Part shown: positions 29,169-33,965 of the stretch, one piece after another
How the letters are laid out: every line of letters starts with the position of its first letter
How positions within the stretch are numbered: position 1 is the first letter of the stretch
Assembly: GCA_046757645.1 (NCBI GenBank)
Contig: JBHHYS010000017.1
Coordinates: 1 to 33,965 of the forward strand
DNA length: 33,965 bases
Source: JBHHYS01 sp046757645
GTDB lineage: Bacteria > Acidobacteriota > Terriglobia > Acidiferrales > 2-02-FULL-67-57
Direction of reading: 5' to 3'
Notes under the pieces: model-generated
Seen by the model: only the letters and a program-made list of their open reading frames with translations
What the model was told of the DNA's origin: nothing
Database searches by the model: none
Position numbers and translations under genes: made by a program

Positions 29169-30584
29169 CTAGGGGAGTTGGGCCAGGGACTTGCGCACCG
29201 CGGCGGCGTAGCGCTCCGTCTGGTGCTTGATGGCAGCTTCATCCAAGCTCAACACCCGCCGACCCTCCATCACCACCCGCCCATTGATGATGCTGGCCTC
29301 TACATCGCTCGCCTTGAGCGAGTAGACGATCTGCGAGTACAGATCGTAGGCGGGAATGGCATGGGGGGCGTCGCGGCGCACCAGGATCAAGTCGGCCTTC
29401 TTGCCCGGCTCCAGCGAGCCGATTTCTTCCTCCAGGCCGAGGGCGCGCGCCCCTTCGATGGTGGCCAGGGCCAGTGCGGTGGGCGCGGGCAGTGTGCGGG
29501 GATCGCCCGAGGAAAGCTTTTGCAGTTTCGCCGCCAGGTCCATCTCTTCAAACAGGTTCAAGTCGTTGTTGCTGCCCGCGGGGCCGTCGGTCCCCAGGGC
29601 CACCGCAACGCCCGCGGCGCGCAACGCCGGCACGGGCGCAACGCCGCTGGCCAGCTTCATATTGCTGGAGGGATTATGCACGCAGCCCACCCCTTTGCCG
29701 GCCAACAGGGCGCGGTCAGCCGCGTCTACATTAACGCAGTGGGCGGCGACCACCCGGGGGTCCAAGACACCCAACCCGGCCAGGTAGTGCACCGGGGTTT
29801 GTCCGGTGCGCTTTTTCACGGTTTCCATCTCGCCGGCGCTCTCCGCCAGATGGATGAGCAGCGGTGCTCCGGTGCGCTGGGCGAGCGCCGCTGCGGCGCG
29901 CAGGGTCTTCTCCCCGCAGGTATAGGCGGAATGAGGTGCCACCGCCGGCACCACCAGGGGATGGTTGCGCCAGCGCTGGATGAACTCTTCGGTGTAGCGC
30001 AATGCCTCGGCCGCGGTGGGAAAGTCCGGGGCGGGAAAATCCAGGATGGTTTCCCCCGCCACCACGCGCAGGCCGGCTTCACTGGCGGCGCGAGCCACCT
30101 GGTCTTCGAAGTAGTACATATCGGCGAAGGTGGTGGTGCCACCGCGAATCATCTCCAGAGCGGCCAGCTTCGTCCCCCAGTAAACAAAATCGGCGGTGGT
30201 GTGTTGGGCTTCGAGGGGAAAAATGTAGTCCTGGAGCCATTCCTCCAAGGCTCGGTCGTCGGCCACGCCGCGGTAGAGGGTCATGGCGGCGTGGGTATGG
30301 GAGTTGATCAAGCCCGGCAAGATCAGCTGTCCCCCCGCCTCCAGCCGCCGCCGCGCCCGGTAGCGGCGTTCGAGCTGCTCCGCCGGGCCCACCGCCACGA
30401 TGCGGGCGTTGCGGATGGCCACGGCGCCGCTTTCAATCACCCGCCGCTCCGCGTCCATGGTGACCACGGTCCCGCCGGTCACGAGCAGATCCACGCCTTC
30501 GCGTCCGGCGAAGAGCAGCAGCAGAGGCAAGGCGAGCAGCAGGAGCAGAATGGCTATCCACCAGCGATGCACGGGAACCCCCAA
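29169..30584 (-). CDS. Membrane-anchored amidohydrolase of the SAH/MTA/nucleoside deaminase type
   Basis: 471 aa. The family hydrolyses amino groups on adenine- or guanine-type substrates (5'-methylthioadenosine, S-adenosylhomocysteine, related nucleosides, or guanine). Metal and catalytic motifs are complete: HTHAAMTLYRGVADD near 95, APHSAYTC, HLAES, AHCVNVD and GTDGPAGSNNDLN. An N-terminal hydrophobic helix of about 20 residues (WWIAILLLLLALPLLLLFAG) precedes the fold, unusual for this cytoplasmic family, and suggests a membrane anchor or export. The start is uncertain: TTG at 30582-30584 with AGGTGA 10 nt upstream, or GTG at 30570-30572. It is the last gene of the nucleoside salvage run. 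The context favours a nucleoside substrate. Confidence 0.85.
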   Translation of the reverse strand: MGVPVHRWWIAILLLLLALPLLLLFAGREGVDLLVTGGTVVTMDAERRVIESGAVAIRNARIVAVGPAEQLERRYRARRRLEAGGQLILPGLINSHTHAAMTLYRGVADDRALEEWLQDYIFPLEAQHTTADFVYWGTKLAALEMIRGGTTTFADMYYFEDQVARAASEAGLRVVAGETILDFPAPDFPTAAEALRYTEEFIQRWRNHPLVVPAVAPHSAYTCGEKTLRAAAALAQRTGAPLLIHLAESAGEMETVKKRTGQTPVHYLAGLGVLDPRVVAAHCVNVDAADRALLAGKGVGCVHNPSSNMKLASGVAPVPALRAAGVAVALGTDGPAGSNNDLNLFEEMDLAAKLQKLSSGDPRTLPAPTALALATIEGARALGLEEEIGSLEPGKKADLILVRRDAPHAIPAYDLYSQIVYSLKASDVEASIINGRVVMEGRRVLSLDEAAIKHQTERYAAAVRKSLAQLP

Positions 30585-30604
30585 GTGTGTAGGGTCACCT
30601 CGCT

Positions 30605-31000
30605 TCAGAGAAAGGAAGCGTCAAAGGGCCGCGGCAGCAAGGCGCTCATTCGGTGGACGGCTGCCTTGCCTTTCAGGTTCGCGAGGACGACCTCGATATC
30701 GCCGCAAAATTCCCAGATAATCTGCCGGCAGGCACCGCAGGGGGAGGTCAACCGCCCGGTGTCGGCCACCACGGCCAGCCGCTTGAAGCGGCGCTCGCCG
30801 GCGGCCACCGCCTGGAAGATGGCCACGCGCTCGGCACAAATCGTCAGCCCATAGGTGGCGCTTTCGATGTTGCCGCCGGTGTAGATGCGGCCGCGCGCCG
30901 TCTCCACCGCCGCCCCCACCCGAAACCGCGAGAAAGGCGCGAAGGCTTTGGTGCGGGCGCGTCGCGCTCGGTTCAGGAGCCGGTTTCGAGGCGTCGTCAT
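30605..31000 (-). CDS. cdd: Cytidine deaminase
   Basis: 131 aa, the small tetrameric type. It converts cytidine and deoxycytidine to uridine and deoxyuridine. The zinc site is complete: C55-A-E57 in LTICAERVAIF and the pair C88-x-x-C91 in SPCGACRQ. FSRFRVGAAV and the GGNIESATYGLT stretch are typical. The ATG overlaps the purine nucleoside phosphorylase stop codon (ATGA at 30997-31000), so translation is coupled. It sits upstream of the amidohydrolase gene by 20 bp. Confidence 0.95.
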   Translation of the reverse strand: MTTPRNRLLNRARRARTKAFAPFSRFRVGAAVETARGRIYTGGNIESATYGLTICAERVAIFQAVAAGERRFKRLAVVADTGRLTSPCGACRQIIWEFCGDIEVVLANLKGKAAVHRMSALLPRPFDASFL

Positions 31001-31836
31001 TCGAACAGGCGGGCGACGGCGGGAACCAGCGCCCGCAGAAAGGCGGTCAATTGTCCGGCCATCCGCTCCCCCGCCTCCAACACTTCATCGTGGCTGATCT
31101 TCTGCTTCGAAAGACCCGCGGCCATGTTGGTGACCACAGAGAGACCCAGCACTTCCATCCCCATGTGGTTGGCCACGATCACTTCCGGCACGGTGGACAT
31201 CCCCACCACATCGGCGCCGAGCCGCGCCAGGGCACGGATCTCCGCCGGGGTTTCGTAGCTCGGCCCCGGCACCGCCGCGTAGATGCCTTCAAACAATCGC
31301 AGCTTCTGTTTCCGCGCCTCTTTTCGGGCCAGCGCCCTCAATCGCTTGGAGTAGGCCTCGGTCATATCCGGGAAGCGAGGCCCGAAGTCCTCTTCGTTGG
31401 CGCCCCGCAAGGGATTCGCCCCGAGAAGATTCAGGTGATCGCGGATGAGCAGCAGGCCCCGGGCTTTGAGTCGCGGGTTGATGCCGCCGGCGGCGTTCGT
31501 CACCACCAGGGCACGCGCGCCCATCCCGCCCAGCACGCGAATGGGAAAAGTCACTTCTACCAGGGTGTAGCCCTCATAGAAGTGCGCCCGTCCTTGCAAC
31601 ACCGCCACCCGGGCGGGACCGCAGCGGCCCAGCAGCAACCGGCCCGCATGGCCCACGGCGGTCGAAACCGGAAAGTGCGGGATCTGGTCGTAGGGGATCA
31701 TGGCAGCATCGACGAGCGAATCACCGAATGCCCCCAAGCCCGAGCCCAGCACCAAGCCGACCCGGGGCGACAGCGGGGCGCGTTCGTGGACGAACTCCAC
31801 CGCTTCGCGCACTTGGTCGGCTTCGCTTCGGCTCAC
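30997..31836 (-). CDS. punA: Purine nucleoside phosphorylase (trimeric type)
   Basis: 279 aa. It splits purine nucleosides with phosphate into the base and (deoxy)ribose-1-phosphate. The trimeric PNP family motifs are visible: LVLGSGLGAFGD, FPVSTAVGHAGRL, QGRAHFYEGY, TNAAGGINPRL, GPSYETPAEIRALARLGADVVGMSTVPEV, and SVVTNMAAG, whose asparagine points to 6-oxopurine (guanosine/inosine) preference. MTAP-type replacements are not seen. The GTG at 31834-31836 has a G-rich leader with GGTGAG just upstream. It follows the transporter gene by 29 bp. Confidence 0.93.
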   Translation of the reverse strand: MSRSEADQVREAVEFVHERAPLSPRVGLVLGSGLGAFGDSLVDAAMIPYDQIPHFPVSTAVGHAGRLLLGRCGPARVAVLQGRAHFYEGYTLVEVTFPIRVLGGMGARALVVTNAAGGINPRLKARGLLLIRDHLNLLGANPLRGANEEDFGPRFPDMTEAYSKRLRALARKEARKQKLRLFEGIYAAVPGPSYETPAEIRALARLGADVVGMSTVPEVIVANHMGMEVLGLSVVTNMAAGLSKQKISHDEVLEAGERMAGQLTAFLRALVPAVARLFE

Positions 31837-31865
31837 CGCGTCTCACCCCCCCGCTGCGCGGGTCA

Positions 31866-33101
31866 TCATAGCAGAATCCCGGCGATTGACGCGGACATGA
31901 AGTTGGCCAGGGTGCCGGCCAGCATGGCGCGAAAACCCAGGCGGGCTAGGTCGCCGCGGCGGTCGGGGGCCAGGGCGCCGATGCCGCCGATCTGGATGCC
32001 AATCGAACCCAGGTTGGCGAAGCCGCAAAGAGCAAAGGTGGCAATGGAAAAGGAGCGGGGAGCGAGGGCTTCCCGAAGCGTGGCCAGCTCCATATAGGCG
32101 ACGATCTCGTTGGTCACCATGCGCAGACCCATCAGACTCCCCACCTTGCCCGCATCACTCCACGGCACGCCCATCAGCCAGGCCAAGGGGCTGAAAATCC
32201 AGCCCAGCACCTGTTCGAGCTTGGCGGGAAAGTAGGGGAATCCGATGCGTGCCAGCAGGTCGTGCACGCCGCCAAAGAGGGCGTTGATCAGCGCCAGCAA
32301 AGCCAGAAAAGCAATCAGCATCGCGGCCACGTTCAGCGCCAAGTTAAGGCCGTCGGTGGTGCCGCGGGCGGCCGCGCCCAGCACGTTGGGGTCTTCCCGC
32401 TTCACTTCCAAGCGCACCACGCCGGCGGTGAGCGGCTCTTCGGTTTCCGGCACCAGCATCTTTGCCAGCACCACCGCCGCCGGGGCCGCCATCACCACGG
32501 CCATGAGCACGTTCTGGGCCGAGACACCGATTCGGATGTAGGCAGCCAGAATGGCGCCGGAGACGGTGGCCATGCCAGCCGTCATGACCATCATCAGTTC
32601 CGACTGTGTCAGCCGGGAAAGATAGGGCCGGATGGTGAGGGGGGATTCGGTTTGGCCCATAAAGATGCTGGTGGCGGCGTTGAGCGACTCGGCACCGCTC
32701 GTGCCCATCAAGCGGGTCATCACCTTGGCCATGGCGCGGATGATGACCTGCATGATGCCGAAGTAGTAGAGGATGGCGAACAACGCCGCGATGAAGATGA
32801 TGGTGGGCAGGACCTGGAAGGCGAAGTAGAAGGGGTCCAGCGGCGAGGCTTGCCTCCCCAGTTCGCCGAATAGGAACTCGGAGCCACTTTCCGAGAGTCG
32901 CAGCAGGCGGTCCACGCCGCTGGCGAGGAGGCGGATGGCTTCGCGGCCCACCTGCGTCTTCAAGACCAGCAGCGCAAAACTAAACTGCAACCCCAAGCCC
33001 CAGAGCACCGTCCGCAGCCGGATGGCGCGCCGGTTAGTGGAAAGCAGGTAGGCGATGCCGAGCATCACCAACATACCCAACAAACCCATCAAGCGTTCCA
33101 T
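31866..33101 (-). CDS. nupC: Concentrative nucleoside transporter (NupC/CNT family)
   Basis: 411 aa, about eight to ten membrane helices, typical for bacterial CNT transporters. It imports nucleosides with sodium or protons. Family signatures are present: the SGAESLNAATSIFMGQTESPLTIRPYL segment with the QTE substrate site, and MVTNEIVAYMEL with the NE pair. The later ATFALCGFANLGSIGIQIGGIGALAP is also diagnostic. The ATG at 33099-33101 has AGGAGGGGG upstream (plus 33105-33113), the strongest ribosome binding site in this operon. It lies between the pyrimidine phosphorylase and purine phosphorylase genes, which use its imported substrates. Confidence 0.94.
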   Translation of the reverse strand: MERLMGLLGMLVMLGIAYLLSTNRRAIRLRTVLWGLGLQFSFALLVLKTQVGREAIRLLASGVDRLLRLSESGSEFLFGELGRQASPLDPFYFAFQVLPTIIFIAALFAILYYFGIMQVIIRAMAKVMTRLMGTSGAESLNAATSIFMGQTESPLTIRPYLSRLTQSELMMVMTAGMATVSGAILAAYIRIGVSAQNVLMAVVMAAPAAVVLAKMLVPETEEPLTAGVVRLEVKREDPNVLGAAARGTTDGLNLALNVAAMLIAFLALLALINALFGGVHDLLARIGFPYFPAKLEQVLGWIFSPLAWLMGVPWSDAGKVGSLMGLRMVTNEIVAYMELATLREALAPRSFSIATFALCGFANLGSIGIQIGGIGALAPDRRGDLARLGFRAMLAGTLANFMSASIAGILL

Positions 33102-33138
33102 ATGCCCCCTCCTGGAATTTTTTTGATAGGCAAATCAA

Positions 33139-33965
33139 TCAGGCCAGAACCTGCAAAATGAGCGGGGTGGGTTGGGGCAGGGTGGGCGCCAGGGTAAAAG
33201 CCTCCTGGAGCCGCCGGTCAGCTTCCGCCCGTTTCTCCGCATGATTGAAGTGCAGGGTGGCCAGAAGCTCACCCGCTTCCACGGGGTCGCCCACCTTCTT
33301 GTGCATCACCAGGCCCACGGCCGGGTCAATTGTGTCCTCGAGGCGCTGCCGGCCGGCGCCCACCGCCATTGCCGCCCAGCCGATTTGCTCCGCATTGATT
33401 CGGACGAGATAACCACTGGCGCGCGCCGCCCACGGCTGGCGCTGCCGGGCCTGGGGCAAGCGCGCCGGGTCGTCCACCACCCGGGGGTCGCCCCCCTGGC
33501 AGGCAATAATCTGGCGGAATTTTTCCGCCGCGGCCCCCGAACGAATCAATTCGTCGAAACGCGCCCGCCCCTGCTCGACGCTCCCGGCCTGGCCGCCCAG
33601 AAGCAGCATCCAAGCCGCCAGCTCGCGACACAGCGCCCGGAAATCCTCCGGCCCCCCGCCGGTGAGCGTCTCCACAGCTTCCGCCACTTCCAGGGCGTTT
33701 CCCACCGCGCGCCCCAGCGGTTGGTCCATATTGGTCAGCAGGGCCACCACGCGCTTGCCCATCCGGGTGCCGATGCTCCGCAAGGACTCGGCCAGCCGGG
33801 TGGCGCTCTCCCGCTCCTTCATAAAGGCGCCGGAGCCCACTTTGACGTCGAGCAACAGGGCGTCAATCCCCTCGGCCAGCTTCTTGCTGAGGATGGAAGC
33901 GGTAATCAGCGGGATGCTTTCGATGGTGCCGGTGAGGTCGCGCAGGGCGTAGAGCTTCTTGTCGG
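33139..33965 (-). CDS. Pyrimidine-nucleoside (thymidine) phosphorylase, partial
   Basis: C-terminal about 275 residues only; the N-terminus lies beyond the right edge of the window. The enzyme cleaves thymidine (or uridine) with phosphate to the base and 2-deoxyribose-1-phosphate. Visible family signatures are KLYALRDLTGTIESIPLI, LSKKLAEGIDALLLDVKVGSGAFMK, TNMDQPLGRAVGNALEVAEA and the C-terminal barrel-sandwich-like domain with GLVMHKKVGDPVEAGELLATLH. Thymidine phosphorylase DeoA and broader Pdp cannot be told apart from this part. It is the most upstream visible gene of the nucleoside salvage run, 37 bp before the transporter. Confidence 0.92.
   Translation of the reverse strand, partial: DKKLYALRDLTGTIESIPLITASILSKKLAEGIDALLLDVKVGSGAFMKERESATRLAESLRSIGTRMGKRVVALLTNMDQPLGRAVGNALEVAEAVETLTGGGPEDFRALCRELAAWMLLLGGQAGSVEQGRARFDELIRSGAAAEKFRQIIACQGGDPRVVDDPARLPQARQRQPWAARASGYLVRINAEQIGWAAMAVGAGRQRLEDTIDPAVGLVMHKKVGDPVEAGELLATLHFNHAEKRAEADRRLQEAFTLAPTLPQPTPLILQVLA

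Noticed and set aside
1..33965. tRNA, rRNA, CRISPR array, prophage or integrase
   Set aside because: No cloverleaf with TTCGA-type T-loop, no rRNA signatures, no regularly spaced repeats and no phage or recombinase motifs were found on either strand by eye.

Overview
The window reads as a stretch of chromosomal DNA from a GC-rich, Gram-negative (LPS-exporting) bacterium. Acidobacteriota is my best guess, from the gene order lptCA-like/lptB/rpoN/rapZ/ABC exporter/yicC/gmk/rpoZ/coaBC/UDG/priA and from the protein sequences. This is inferred from sequence character and is not proven. Most of the window is housekeeping. There are no rRNA or tRNA genes, CRISPR arrays or intact insertion sequences that I can see.

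Left part (1-9204) holds short, independently expressed units. These are a gamma-type carbonic anhydrase-like protein (-), a secreted duplicated-domain protein with its own promoter and strong terminator (+), an Mrp/ApbC iron-sulfur carrier ATPase (-), a very large secreted M36 metallopeptidase (+), dCTP deaminase (-) divergent from an HU/IHF-type DNA-binding protein (+), and an M50 membrane protease (+). The intergenic regions here are long and carry GC-rich hairpins and a repeated 24-nt element.

9205-10693 is visibly different. A pyrimidine-rich repetitive tract is followed by a TTGACA/TACACT promoter. Then come two genes with much more A/T-rich codon use: a 61-aa protein of unknown function, and a 356-aa protein joining an N-terminal P-loop kinase-like domain (with unusual Walker A GxxxxGKK) to a C-terminal nucleoside 2-deoxyribosyltransferase-like domain. 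This looks like an acquired two-gene cassette wedged between the M50 gene and priA. It is the best candidate in the window for an undescribed system.

10707-24085 (all -) is one long, tightly packed operon-like run starting at a recognisable promoter at 24106-24134. It covers LPS export (a fused LptC/LptA-like protein, LptB, MsbA-type exporter), sigma-54, RapZ, the YicC nuclease, GMP kinase, RNA polymerase omega, CoaBC, family 4 uracil-DNA glycosylase and the PriA helicase. Upstream on the same strand lie a CoA-acylating aldehyde dehydrogenase whose C-terminus resembles microcompartment-targeted enzymes, and a GAF-GGDEF diguanylate cyclase. Each of these two has its own promoter.

27341-29164 (+) holds a RodZ-like gene followed by a conserved-looking hypothetical protein. 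They converge within 4 bp on a minus-strand nucleoside salvage operon (33965-29169): pyrimidine-nucleoside phosphorylase (cut by the window edge), a CNT-type nucleoside transporter, purine nucleoside phosphorylase, cytidine deaminase, and a membrane-anchored amidohydrolase of the SAH/MTA deaminase type. Together these would import nucleosides, deaminate them and cleave them to bases plus (deoxy)ribose-1-phosphate.
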